NCBI GenBank assembly: GCA_963848955.1
Contig: CAWKFQ010000017.1
Location: 124,001-188,000, forward strand
Direction: 5' to 3'
Source of the DNA: DASUPK01 sp963848955
Lineage (GTDB): Bacteria > Actinomycetota > Thermoleophilia > Solirubrobacterales > 70-9
DNA length: 64,000 nucleotides
Made by a program: the position numbers and the translations under genes. Numbering within the stretch: position 1 is the stretch's first letter; each line of letters begins with the position of its first letter. Positions 55,905 through 64,000 of the stretch are shown in pieces. Under the pieces are notes generated by a model. That model made no database searches. It was not told where the DNA came from and was given only the letters and a program-made list of their open reading frames with translations.

Positions 55905-56402
55905 ATGGAGACCTACCGGGAGTCCGGACCACTCCATCGGCTGGTGCGACGCACTGCGGCGACCCGCCCGATGACGAGGCTCTACAGCGTGATCCAGCAG
56001 CCCCTCGATCGTGTCGTCCACCGAGTCACACGCGGCAGGGCAACCGCCACCTCTTGGCTGTCGGGCGCCGCGGTCACGATGCTGACGACGACGGGCGCGA
56101 GAACGGGTCAAACGAGGACCATGCCCGTGCTCGGGTTACCGGATGGCGAGACAGTCATCCTGATCGCCTCCAACTTCGGCCGCCCGCGCAACCCCTCCTG
56201 GTACCACAACCTTCGCGCGAACCCGAGGGCAACGGTCGAGATCGATGGCGAGGTCCGCGAGGTGGTGGCCCGCGAGTTGAGTGGCGAGGAACGGACGCGC
56301 GGCTACCAGCGGGGAGTGGAGATCGCCCCCCACTTCACCCGCTACGAACGCTGGGCCGGCGATCGGGAGATCCCGGTGCTCAGGCTCGAGCCCTCCCGCT
56401 AG
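55905..56402 (+). CDS. F420-type deazaflavin-dependent oxidoreductase (Ddn-like, nitroreductase family)
   Basis: 165 residues of the split beta-barrel FDOR family that uses F420H2. VTMLTTTGARTGQTRTMPVL and ILIASNFGRPRNPSWYHNLR followed by ANPRATVEI are the family's hallmark segments (the G-R-x-R/S-G and P-x-W-Y-x-N-L motifs). Acts in redox metabolism or detoxification of quinones or nitro compounds. Starts at the ATG 55905 with a -10 box six bases before. Confidence 0.9.
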   Translation: METYRESGPLHRLVRRTAATRPMTRLYSVIQQPLDRVVHRVTRGRATATSWLSGAAVTMLTTTGARTGQTRTMPVLGLPDGETVILIASNFGRPRNPSWYHNLRANPRATVEIDGEVREVVARELSGEERTRGYQRGVEIAPHFTRYERWAGDREIPVLRLEPSR

Positions 56403-56416
56403 CCTGTGCGCCTCCC

Positions 56417-56489
56417 GGCGAGGTAGCTCAGTTGGTAGAGCACACGACTGAAAATCGTGGTGTCGCCAGTTCGATTCTGGCCCTCGCCA
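56417..56489 (+). tRNA. tRNA-Phe (anticodon GAA)
   Basis: 73-nt cloverleaf: acceptor GGCGAGG/CCTCGCC, D-arm with AGTTGGTA loop, anticodon arm CACGA-CTGAAAA-TCGTG, 5-base variable loop, T-arm GCCAG-TTCGATT-CTGGC, discriminator A. The 3' CCA is not encoded. All stems pair without mismatch. Confidence 0.97.
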
Positions 56490-56701
56490 CTTCTCAACGG
56501 CCCGACGGCCTCATGCCGCCCTTGCTCTGGGTCCAGCGCTAGGCGGCCGGGCTGGCCCCTCAGCCAAAAAACTGGCGCGTTTGCGGGAGCCCCAGATCCG
56601 TGGAAAGATCATGGCGCGACTGGCTCGTCGGCCGGTTTGTTAGCGTCTCGTTTGCGCGCTCAAAGGAGTGGACGCGCCGATGAGAGAGGAGAAAAGGCGG
56701 G

Positions 56702-59145
56702 ATGCGTCGATCCGTGGTCGCCGTTGGAGCGGTGCTTCTCGTCGCCGTCGCCTGCGCGAGCGCAAGCGCCAAGGCGCCGAAGGATCCGACGATCATCGCC
56801 CGGAACATCCTTCCCTCGGGCCAGTTCGGGACCCCGAATCCGAACGCCGCCGTACAGGCGGGGATGTACAACGCCCTCACCCCCCTCTTCGACCGCGTCA
56901 CCCCGAACGACCTCTTCACGGACTTCAAGTCCGAGAAGCTCGGCGTCGACACGGATGGCCGACCACGACCGAGGCCGTGCCGTTCCCCGGCGTGACCCTG
57001 CTCCGCGACCGCTTCAACATCCCGCACGTCTTCGCGAACACCCGGGCGGCCGGGATCCAGACCGCCGGCTGGATCTCGCCGAGGACCGCAGCCTGCTCCT
57101 CGAGCAGGCCCGCTACAACTCGCGCGTCGCCGTCATCGACGCTCCCGGGCTGGACGCCCTCGGGCTGACCGCCGGACTGCAGAGCTTCAAGCCGAGCGCG
57201 CAGACCGAGGCCTTCACCGCGACGGAGACCAAGGCGCTGAAGCGGCGCGGCAAGGAGGGCAAGGCCGTGCTGCGCGACATCGACACCTACATCTCCGGGA
57301 TCAACGCGTACCTGGCCGGTCGCACCTCGCCGCGCCCTGGACTCGCAACGACGTCTACGCGGTCAACGCTCTCAAGGGCCAGTTCGTCGGCGAGGGCGGC
57401 GGCGACGAGGCGAGCCGCTCGATGTTCCTCGCCGGGCTGCAGCAGCACTGGGCAAGGGCAGGGGCATCGCGCGTTCAACGACCTGCGGCAGTTCAAGAAC
57501 CCGAGCAGCGTCACCTCGGTGGACGGCACGTTCCCCTACGGCCACATCCCCAGGAAGCACCCGGGCAGCGTCGTGCTCGACCACAACAGCTTCACCCCCA
57601 CACCCGCTGTCACCCGCGAGCGATCGCCCGCGGTCCGCGGCCGCAAGGGCCCACGCGAGCAACGAGCTGATGGTCACCGGCCGCCGCTCCACTACTGGGC
57701 ACCCGATCCTGGTCGGCGGCCCGCAGATCAGCTACTTCTTCCCCGGCCTCGTCCTCGAGATCGACATGCATGCGCCCCATCTGCATTGGCGCGGCGCGAC
57801 CTCGGCGCCCTTCCCGGGCTACATGCTGATCGGCCGCACCCCGCGCTTCGCCACGACCCTCACTTCGGCGAGCGGCGACATCATCGACCAGTACGCCGAG
57901 ACGCTCTGCGGCGGCAGCAACCAGCGGTATCTCTACAAGGGCAAATGCCGGCAGATGGGCCACTTTGACGCCGGCACGCTGAACGGTAACCCGGTGAGCT
58001 TCCTGACCACCGTGCACGGCCCGGTCGACGGCTACGCGACCGTGCGGGGCCGCCCCGTGGCGATTTCCACCAAGCGCTCGAGTCGCGGCAAGGACGTCCT
58101 CGACCAGCTCTTCTACCGGCGGCTCTCCGGCGGCCAGGTGAAAGATCCGCAGACCTTCTTCCAGGCCGCGTCCCTCACCCCGCAGACCTTCAACTCCTTC
58201 TACATCGACGCCAAGCACGTCGCCATGTACACGAGCGGTCGTCTCCCAATCCGCGACCCGCGAGTCGACCCCGGCCTGCCGACGAAGGGGACCGGCCAGT
58301 TCGAGTGGCGCGGCTTCCTCAAGCCCATGGCCCACATCCATGGCCGGAACAACAAGCAGGGTTTCCTGACCAACTGGAACAACGGCGCGGCACGGGGCTT
58401 CGGCGCCGCCGACAACGACTGGAACGGAACCGGCTCCGTGGGCCGGATCAACCTCCTCAACTTCAACCTGAAGCGGCTGCAGAAGAAGGGGCGTTGGTCA
58501 CCCGCCACGATCACCTCGGCGATGAACGCCGCGGCGACCCAGGACGTGCGCGCCATCGTCATGCTGCCCCTCCTCAACCGGCTGCTCCGGGGCACGACCC
58601 CGCCCTCCCCGCAGGCCGCGGAGATGCTTTCCCTGATGAACCAGTGGCGTGCGCAGGGAGGCAACAGGCTCGACCTGAACGGCGACGGCCTGATCGACCA
58701 TCCCGGAGCCGCGATCATGGACGTCGCCTACACGAAGATCGTCGACAACGCCATGGCGGCCCGCCTCGGCCAGGCGCTGCTGCCCGAGCTGAACACTCTC
58801 GCCGGCCGCTGGGATGCCCCTCCGGGGGGCCAGTTCTCCGGCTGGTACCAGTACTTCGATCGGGACATCCGCGGCCTGCTCGCCGAGAAGCGCAGCAAGG
58901 TCCCCGATCGGTTGAACCTGACCTATTGCGGCAAGGGCCGCCTGGGCCTCTGCCGCTCGGAGGTGTGGAACGCGATCCAGGCCGCCGGCGATCAGCTCAC
59001 TGCCGAGCAGGGCACCTCCAACCCAGCCGCCTGGCGTGCCAGCGCCAGCGGCGAGGAGATCCACTTCAACCCGCTGCCGCTGCTCACCATGCGCTACACG
59101 AACCGGCCGAGCGGGATCCAGCAGGTGATCTCGTTCAAGAAGTGA
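56702..59145 (+). CDS. secreted penicillin-acylase family Ntn hydrolase (frameshifts in the first half)
   Basis: About 810 residues after repair. A signal peptide (MRRSVVAVGAVLLVAVACAS) leads into FPGVTLLRDRFNIPHVFANT, the alpha-chain start. The autoprocessing site gives a new N-terminal Ser in HASNELMVTG (near 57655), followed by HPILVGGPQISYFFPGLVLE, HLHWRGATSAPFPGYMLIGR and TTVHGPV, all typical of penicillin G acylase-type beta chains. From 57670 the frame is clean. Breaks near 56985, 57075, 57330, 57450 and 57655. Such enzymes cleave amides (penicillins, acyl-homoserine lactones, peptides). Substrate unknown. Tryptophan-rich late segments and GGDGLIDHPG-like repeats are not recognised. 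Confidence 0.85.
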
Positions 59146-59152
59146 GGGAGCG

Positions 59153-59548
59153 CTAGCCGGATCTGGGGCCGGCGGCGACCGCCTCGATCTCGACGAGCTG
59201 GCCGCTGTAGCCGAGCACCGTCACGCCGACGAGGGTGCTCGGGGGTCCGCTGGAACCGAAGGCCTCCTCCACGACATCCCACGCGGCGGTCAGGTCGGTT
59301 TGACTGGTGGTCGCCACGTAGATCGTGGTCTTGACGACGTCCTCGGGCCCGCACCCCGCCTCGGAGAGCGCGGCGAACAGGTTCTTGAGCGTGAGCTCGG
59401 TCTGAGCCATGAGGTCTCCGGCCGCGACCAGCTTCCCCTCGGAGTCCAAAGGGCACGCCCCGGCGGTGAACACGCTGCCATCGGGGGTCGAGGCACTGTA
59501 GGAATACGGGACCCCGGAATAGAGCCGAACCCGGTCGCCGCCTGACAT
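59153..59548 (-). CDS. RidA/YjgF family protein
   Basis: About 131 residues of the RidA family, which deaminates reactive enamines or imines. SASTPDGSVFTAGACPLDSE is the strand region, TLKNLFAALSEAGCGPEDVV the central helix, and STLVGVTVLGYSGQLVEIEA the conserved end. The catalytic Arg of true RidA proteins lies in a segment like RxxVxVxxLP; here it is replaced (TLVGVTVL), so it is likely a non-deaminating subgroup. ATG at 59548 is chosen; it shares the bases CATG with the divergent nfo start. Confidence 0.85.
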   Translation of the reverse strand: MSGGDRVRLYSGVPYSYSASTPDGSVFTAGACPLDSEGKLVAAGDLMAQTELTLKNLFAALSEAGCGPEDVVKTTIYVATTSQTDLTAAWDVVEEAFGSSGPPSTLVGVTVLGYSGQLVEIEAVAAGPRSG

Positions 59549-60332
59549 GCCAGCAAAGTTAAACGCCGTGGTGGGAGCGCACCTCTCACCCAAGAAGCCA
59601 CTCGAGGAGGCGGCGTCGGTCGGCGCCGACTGCGTGCAGATCTTCCTCTCGGACCCGCAGGGCTGGGAGAAGCCCGCGCCGCGGAAGGACGCCGCTGAGC
59701 TCCGCGGGTCGAAGCTGCCGCTGTACGTTCACGCGCCCTACCTGATCAACGTCTGCTCGCCGCGCAACAACGTCCGCTACGGGTCGCGCAAGATCCTCCA
59801 GCAGACCTGCGAAGCCGCCGCTGACGTTGGAGCGGCTGCCGTGATCGTCCACGCCGGATACGCCGAGGACGGCATCGCCAACGGCGTCGGCCGGTGGCCG
59901 CGGACGCTGGAGATGCTCGAATCCGAAGTTCCCGTGCTGATCGAGAACACCGCCGGCGGCGAGAACGCGGTTGCCCGCCGCTTCGACGCCCTCGCCCAGC
60001 TCTGGGAAGCGGTCTCCGCGGCCGACTCGAGCGTCGACGTCGGCTTCTGCTTCGACACCTGCCACGCTCACGCGGCCGGCGAGGAGCTGTCCGACGCGGT
60101 CCCACGTGTGCTGGAGATCGTCGGCAAGATCGACCTGCTGCACGCGAACGACTCGCGCGACCCGCCCGGCACCGGCGCTGACCGCCACGCCAACCTCGGC
60201 AAGGGGCAGATCGGGGCGGAGGTGCTCAGCAAGATGATCGCGGCCGCCGGGCCGCCGGTCGTGGTCGAGACCCCCGGCGGAGCGAAGGACATCCAGGCGG
60301 ACCTCGACTTCGTGCGCAGCGCCCTCGCCTAG
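59547..60332 (+). CDS. nfo: endonuclease IV (AP endonuclease)
   Basis: DNA-repair enzyme cutting 5' to abasic sites, 261 residues. Zinc-site motifs: HAPYLINVCSP, VIVHAGYAED, LIENTAGGENAVA, FCFDTCHAHAAGEEL, LLHANDSRDPPGTGADRHAN and VVVETPGG. The ATG at 59547 is the first possible; a GTG near 59568 just before the usual VGAHLS is an alternative and would leave about 20 bases to the divergent RidA start. No frameshift seen. Confidence 0.93.
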   Translation: MPAKLNAVVGAHLSPKKPLEEAASVGADCVQIFLSDPQGWEKPAPRKDAAELRGSKLPLYVHAPYLINVCSPRNNVRYGSRKILQQTCEAAADVGAAAVIVHAGYAEDGIANGVGRWPRTLEMLESEVPVLIENTAGGENAVARRFDALAQLWEAVSAADSSVDVGFCFDTCHAHAAGEELSDAVPRVLEIVGKIDLLHANDSRDPPGTGADRHANLGKGQIGAEVLSKMIAAAGPPVVVETPGGAKDIQADLDFVRSALA

Positions 60333-60422
60333 GCGGATCTGAGCCTGCAGACCGCCTGGACGAACGACTCAATTCGGGTATCTACGGTGGGTCGTTCGGC
60401 GGGTGGGGCCGATTTCTGAGGA

Positions 60423-61517
60423 ATGGCGGGAACCTGGCTCTGTCGAGACGACCTGGACCGTGAGCGCCTACTCGATATGGAGGAGCGCATCAAACCGGTT
60501 CGCCTACTGGCGATCGGCATCCTCGCCCTCGCCCTGATCGCGAGCGCACCCTGGCTCGGCTGGTGGACACTGATCCCGCTGGCGGGCGTCGGGTTCCTGT
60601 TCCTCGCCGCCGACGCCCGGCTCGAGCGCTCGGAGCGACCCGAGTATCTGATGTTCGGCGCCTGGGTGGGCTCCCAGGTGATGATCGCCATTGCGGTTGC
60701 ACTGACAGGTGGCCCAGCTGTCGTGACGCTGTCCTGGCTGGCCATTCCGGTCGTCACGCTGAGTGCCCGCTTCTCGCTGCGGGGCGTGATCACCGGCGTA
60801 GCGATCACGATCGTGCTGCTGCTGGCCGTCGCGTTCAGTTCAGGCGCTGGGGAGGTCATGGACAAGCCCACCCTCCTGCTCGCTCCTCTCGCCCTGATCC
60901 TCGCGGTCGCCGTGCTCTCGACCGCCCTGATGGAGTCGGACATGGAGCACCGCGGCGAGGCCGTGATCGATCCACTCACCGGGATGCTCAATCGCAAGGC
61001 GCTGATGAACCGCGTCGTCGAGCTGGCCCAGCTCTCCGAGGTCACCGGTGCGCCGGTCGGGATGATCCTCGGCGACCTCGACCGCTTCAAGGATGTCAAT
61101 GACTCCCAGGGACACGCCGCCGGTGACGCCGCGCTCACCGACGTGGGCTACCTCGTGCGGAAGCGGCTGCGGGCGTTCGACTTCGCCTACAGGGTCGGTG
61201 GCGAGGAATTCCTCATTCTGTTGCCGGGCGCCGACACGCGCGAGTGCGTCGCGATCGCGGAGGACCTCCGCCGTGCCATCGCCGCCGACATGCTCGGCGA
61301 GGGCACGGCGCTCACGATCAGCTTCGGGGCGTCCGCCTCGGCACGCGGCGCCGGCTTCGACTATGAGCGGGTGTTCGCCGCCGCCGACGAGGCGCTCTAC
61401 GAGGCCAAGTCCGAGGGACGCAACCGGGTCTGCGAGCGGCCGCCCGTGGTCGTCTCCGGATCCAGCCCGTCGGCCGCGTTGCAGGCGCCGAGCCCGGCGA
61501 CAAGCACCGCGAGCTGA
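60423..61517 (+). CDS. membrane-bound diguanylate cyclase (GGDEF)
   Basis: 364 residues. Six or so hydrophobic helices (about residues 26-165: LLAIGILALALIASAPWLGW and further) are followed by a GGDEF domain: DPLTGMLNRKALMNRVVELA, LGDLDRFKDVNDSQGHAAGD, the active site RVGGEEFLILLPG and an RxxD inhibition site (RAFD) five residues before it. Synthesises c-di-GMP. Same plan as 621-1718 but not a recent copy. Its 3' end overlaps the convergent LtrA gene by 121 nt. Confidence 0.9.
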   Translation: MAGTWLCRDDLDRERLLDMEERIKPVRLLAIGILALALIASAPWLGWWTLIPLAGVGFLFLAADARLERSERPEYLMFGAWVGSQVMIAIAVALTGGPAVVTLSWLAIPVVTLSARFSLRGVITGVAITIVLLLAVAFSSGAGEVMDKPTLLLAPLALILAVAVLSTALMESDMEHRGEAVIDPLTGMLNRKALMNRVVELAQLSEVTGAPVGMILGDLDRFKDVNDSQGHAAGDAALTDVGYLVRKRLRAFDFAYRVGGEEFLILLPGADTRECVAIAEDLRRAIAADMLGEGTALTISFGASASARGAGFDYERVFAAADEALYEAKSEGRNRVCERPPVVVSGSSPSAALQAPSPATSTAS

Positions 61518-62545
61518 ACCAGCGCGGACGTCTCGGTCCCGAGCGGGATCGTCGCGAGCGCCAGCACCAGGGCGACCGCCCGCCAGGGCTTGAACGACAG
61601 CCCGAGCACGGCCCGGAAGAGGGCATGTCCGGCCAGGTATAGGGCCGTCCCACCGCCGAGCTCCAGTGCCTGGGCGAAGCTGAGCGCGTCGAAGGCGTGG
61701 CCGATCGCCCGCTCGAGCCCGGCGGCGATGCAGACGATCCCGAGCAGCATCACGAGGTGGGCCCAGTAGTAGGCGACGTTCGTTGCGAAGAACTCCCCGC
61801 GGGTCGGGGTCATCTCGCGCAGGGCCTCCTCGGCCTGCTCGTCGTCGCCCATGAAGTAGACCCACCAGAGCTCCGCGCTCAGGGTCAGCCCGAGCGTCGC
61901 GACCGCCAGCAGCTCCCAGCTGACGTCGATGCCGGAGGCACCGATCCCAACGGCGACCACTGACTCCCCGAGCGCGATCATCATCACCAGGCCATGCCGC
62001 TCGACGAAGTGGCCCGGTCTGATCCAGCCGGCCTCCTCGGGGACCATCGCCGGGACAACGGCGAAGATCGCGACCGCGAGGCCCCAGAACACGTATTCGG
62101 CGGCGCCACCGATGATCGCTCCCACCAGGATCAGCGCCCCGGCGACCAGGTTCATCCGCCCGAAGCTCCAGACGCCCGCCACGGTCCAGCTCGCGGACTG
62201 CATGTAGAGGAGGGTGTGGACCGCGATCACCACGAGGTAGGCGCAGGCGAAGACCACGCCGTCCTGGGTGAACGCGGTCGGGATCGTCAGCGAGATCACG
62301 AAGAACGCCAGCATTCCGCCGAGCAGCGGAAGCCGGCGGGCGCTGCGATCCGGCGGCACCGCGTTGGTCAGCCACGCGAAGGCTCCGTACATCCACCAGA
62401 TCGCGGCCAGCATCAGGACGACCTGCGCGAGCGCCTCGCCGTTCGGGTGGTGCACCAGCACCGCCGTCAGCTGCGTGATGGTGAAGACGAAGACGAGGTC
62501 GAAGAAGAGCTCGAGCGTCGAGACGCGAAGCTCGTCATCGCTCAC
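61397..62545 (-). CDS. low-temperature-requirement protein A family membrane protein
   Basis: About 382 residues with roughly ten helices, matching the LtrA family: LRVSTLELFFDLVFVFTITQ is the invariant start, ERHGLVMMIALGESVVAVGI the conserved central block, and ELWWVYFMGDDEQAEEAL another. Function unknown (named after a Listeria cold-growth gene). The GTG at 62545 overlaps the stop of the phosphatidyltransferase gene (GTGA), so the two form an operon. The C-terminal 40 residues overlap the GGDEF gene and look non-conserved. Confidence 0.88.
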   Translation of the reverse strand: MSDDELRVSTLELFFDLVFVFTITQLTAVLVHHPNGEALAQVVLMLAAIWWMYGAFAWLTNAVPPDRSARRLPLLGGMLAFFVISLTIPTAFTQDGVVFACAYLVVIAVHTLLYMQSASWTVAGVWSFGRMNLVAGALILVGAIIGGAAEYVFWGLAVAIFAVVPAMVPEEAGWIRPGHFVERHGLVMMIALGESVVAVGIGASGIDVSWELLAVATLGLTLSAELWWVYFMGDDEQAEEALREMTPTRGEFFATNVAYYWAHLVMLLGIVCIAAGLERAIGHAFDALSFAQALELGGGTALYLAGHALFRAVLGLSFKPWRAVALVLALATIPLGTETSALVQLAVLVAGLGACNAADGLDPETTTGGRSQTRLRPSDLAS

Positions 62546-63273
62546 GACCTTGGTGCCGATGGCTCCTCCTTGGCCAACTCGCGCAGGTTGCCGAACACCC
62601 TCACACCCAGCAGAGCCAGCATCACGGCCACGATCCCGAGGCCGATCACGTCGAAGACGGTCAGGTCGAGGTCGAGCAGGTTGAAGCCGAGGCCGAGGCC
62701 GAGCGCCATCGCCGTGTTGATCAGGATCAGCACGACCCGGATCTCGGTCGGCCCGAGCAGCCCGTAGCCGAGGCGGAAGCGGCCGAAGGCCATGCTCTCC
62801 AGGTAGACGTTGATCGAGAGGATCAGGTAGCCGACCACGATCAGCGCCCCGATCGAGAGCAGCATGAAGGGCGAGAGCCCGAGCCCCAGCCCGATCGCCG
62901 CGGTCGCGATCGCGTCCACGATGTGGTCGAGGTAGTAGCCGTACTTCGGCCGCTGGATCCGGCGCACCCGGGCGAGCGTCCCGTCGAGGCTGTCGCCGAT
63001 CCACTGGACGACCAGCAGCCCGCTCGCCACCCAGAGCCAGCCCCTGCCCTGGTTGGAGAGCTGGTAGGCGGCGCAGACGCCGAACGCGGCGAGCACGCCG
63101 AGCGCCGTCAGGTCGTCGGGGAGGATCCAGCGCGGCAGCTTGCCCGCCGCCCAGGGCAGGAAACGCCGCTCGAATCGGGCCAGCAGGAAGTTGGGCTCGC
63201 GCTCGGCCTCGACTCCCCTCTTGCGTCCCTCGCCGTCGCTCATCGAGTCGATTCTCGTTACCAAGTCGGTCAT
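62542..63273 (-). CDS. CDP-alcohol phosphatidyltransferase family protein
   Basis: Membrane enzyme that joins a CDP-activated lipid to an alcohol, 243 residues. The family motif DGx2ARx8Gx3Dx3D is present as DGTLARVRRIQRPKYGYYLD followed by HIVDA. Around it are six hydrophobic helices (GVLAAFGVCAAYQL, GIVAVMLALLGVRVF). It makes a phospholipid head group or an inositol/glycerol phosphate; the exact alcohol is open. Operon with LtrA. Confidence 0.88.
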   Translation of the reverse strand: MTDLVTRIDSMSDGEGRKRGVEAEREPNFLLARFERRFLPWAAGKLPRWILPDDLTALGVLAAFGVCAAYQLSNQGRGWLWVASGLLVVQWIGDSLDGTLARVRRIQRPKYGYYLDHIVDAIATAAIGLGLGLSPFMLLSIGALIVVGYLILSINVYLESMAFGRFRLGYGLLGPTEIRVVLILINTAMALGLGLGFNLLDLDLTVFDVIGLGIVAVMLALLGVRVFGNLRELAKEEPSAPRS

Positions 63274-63320
63274 CTCGCCGGAGAGTCCTGTCCGCGCCCG
63301 CCTCTAATTTCAATGACGCG

Positions 63321-64000
63321 ATGACGGAGGCGCTTTTCGACAACGGCAGCGGCGCCGCAGCACCCGAGGCGGGGCAGCCGCGCCTGCTGCGCGAGCTCTC
63401 CGACGGCGATCAGGTCGCCGGCGCCTTCGTCGTCCGGGAGCGCGAGCGCCGCCAGAAGCGCAACGGCGAAGATTTCCTCAGGGTCGTACTGGCCGACAAG
63501 ACCGGCACCGTCCCAGCGATCGCCTGGGACGGCGTCGGCGAGTGCTTCGAGATCTGCGCCCCGGGCTCGATCGTGCTGGTCAGCGGCAGCTTTGCGATCC
63601 ACCCCCAGTTCGGGAAGCAGATAAAGCTCGCCGCCGTCCGGCCCGCCGGGCCGGGCGAGTACGACACAGAGCAGCTCGCGGAAGGCCCGACACGGTCGAT
63701 CGACCTGCTCGAGACCGACGTGCGCGCGCTGATCGAGACGGTGCAGAACCCCTCGCTGCGGAAGCTCCTCGACCGCTTCTTCGGCCCCGAGACGGATTCG
63801 TGGGCCCGCTTCCGAGAGGCGCCCGCCGCCAAGCACTACCACCAGGCCTATACCGGCGGATTGCTCGAGCACACGCTCTCGGTCGCCCAGGCCGTCAGCG
63901 CGGCGGCCAACTTCTTTCCCGGCATCGACCGCGAGATCGCGGTCACCGGCGCGATGCTCCACGACATCGGCAAGACGGAGGCCTACAACGACGATCCCCT
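63321..64000 (+). CDS. YhaM-like 3'-5' exoribonuclease: OB-fold plus HD domain (3' end outside window)
   Basis: Reads from the ATG at 63321 to the window edge without stop, 226 codons. The N-terminal OB-fold (LSDGDQVAGAFVVRERERRQ, RVVLADKTGTVPAIAWDG, VSGSFAIHPQFGKQIKLA) binds nucleic acid. A helical linker follows, then an HD domain begins with AYTGGLLEHTLSVAQAVSAA and AVTGAMLHDIGKTEAYNDDP (H...HD). This is the domain order of YhaM, a 3'-5' exonuclease in RNA and DNA processing. Full length would be about 310-340 residues. Confidence 0.88.
   Translation, partial: MTEALFDNGSGAAAPEAGQPRLLRELSDGDQVAGAFVVRERERRQKRNGEDFLRVVLADKTGTVPAIAWDGVGECFEICAPGSIVLVSGSFAIHPQFGKQIKLAAVRPAGPGEYDTEQLAEGPTRSIDLLETDVRALIETVQNPSLRKLLDRFFGPETDSWARFREAPAAKHYHQAYTGGLLEHTLSVAQAVSAAANFFPGIDREIAVTGAMLHDIGKTEAYNDDP

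Noticed and set aside
56417..56702. Attachment site or integrated element behind tRNA-Phe
   Set aside because: No repeat of the tRNA 3' end and no integrase is seen within the next kilobases; the following gene is an ordinary secreted hydrolase.

Overview
This is about 64 kb of GC-rich chromosomal DNA from an actinobacterium. The best guess is class Thermoleophilia (Solirubrobacterales or a relative). The signs are secreted proteins that open with the 'MRRL(K/R)PHLTYANV' leader typical of that group (11173-11553), a family of large signal-peptide surface proteins with basic C-termini (11617-13178), an F420-type (Ddn-like) oxidoreductase, an acyl-CoA carboxylase with separate alpha and beta chains and a probable epsilon chain, ECF sigma factors with membrane extensions, and many genes whose start codon lies 6-9 nt after a TAnnnT box (leaderless transcription). 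There is no rRNA, CRISPR array, transposase, integrase or phage module. The only RNA gene seen is tRNA-Phe(GAA). No stretch of 300 bases or more is free of genes.

Layout. 1-7.6 kb: a secreted protein, a membrane diguanylate cyclase, an MBL hydrolase/FAD amine oxidase pair, an MFS exporter with its MerR regulator, PhzF and DUF4389 proteins. 7.6-9.7 kb: a copper-type CsoR repressor facing a permease with a C-terminal YHS domain and a DUF4396 membrane protein, around a textbook promoter and operator. 9.7-20.4 kb: Ca2+/H+ exchanger, surface and secreted proteins, an ECF sigma factor carrying its own zinc-binding and membrane segments, UDP-glucuronate decarboxylase, SGNH lipoprotein, Vps62-like membrane protein and M19 dipeptidase. 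20.4-27.2 kb: VOC protein and MarR regulator with twin operators, a basic histone-like protein, PEP-mutase-family enzyme, cupin, SDR, WecB epimerase and a quinone reductase. 27.2-31.6 kb: methylmalonyl-CoA mutase catalytic chain, propionyl-CoA carboxylase beta and a probable epsilon subunit, dodecin. 31.6-40 kb: ornithine cyclodeaminase-like protein, then a sulfate-assimilation cluster (sulfite reductase, APS reductase, ATP sulfurylase, APS kinase, PHP phosphoesterase, Rrf2 regulator, TSUP transporter). 40-44.7 kb: the biotin carboxylase/BCCP alpha chain and sucCD. With the mutase and beta chain these cover most of a propionyl-CoA to succinate route. 44.7-56.4 kb: aminotransferase, DtxR, ArsR/AHSA1 facing clpP, HAD and SRPBCC proteins, folP, an MrfA-like helicase, GH15-like secreted enzyme, TetR facing a Ddn-like protein. 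56.4-64 kb: tRNA-Phe, secreted penicillin-acylase homologue, RidA, endonuclease IV, a second diguanylate cyclase, LtrA and CDP-alcohol phosphatidyltransferase, and a YhaM-like nuclease cut by the window edge.

A caution for every reader: more than two dozen conserved genes carry frameshifts, and nearly all can be repaired by removing one base. Housekeeping genes (folP, mutase, carboxylase, helicase) are affected as much as others, while neighbours such as sat, cysC, sucCD and clpP are intact. The simplest reading is insertion-type sequencing error in the assembly rather than gene decay. Such genes are given here as whole CDS spans, with the approximate break points named.
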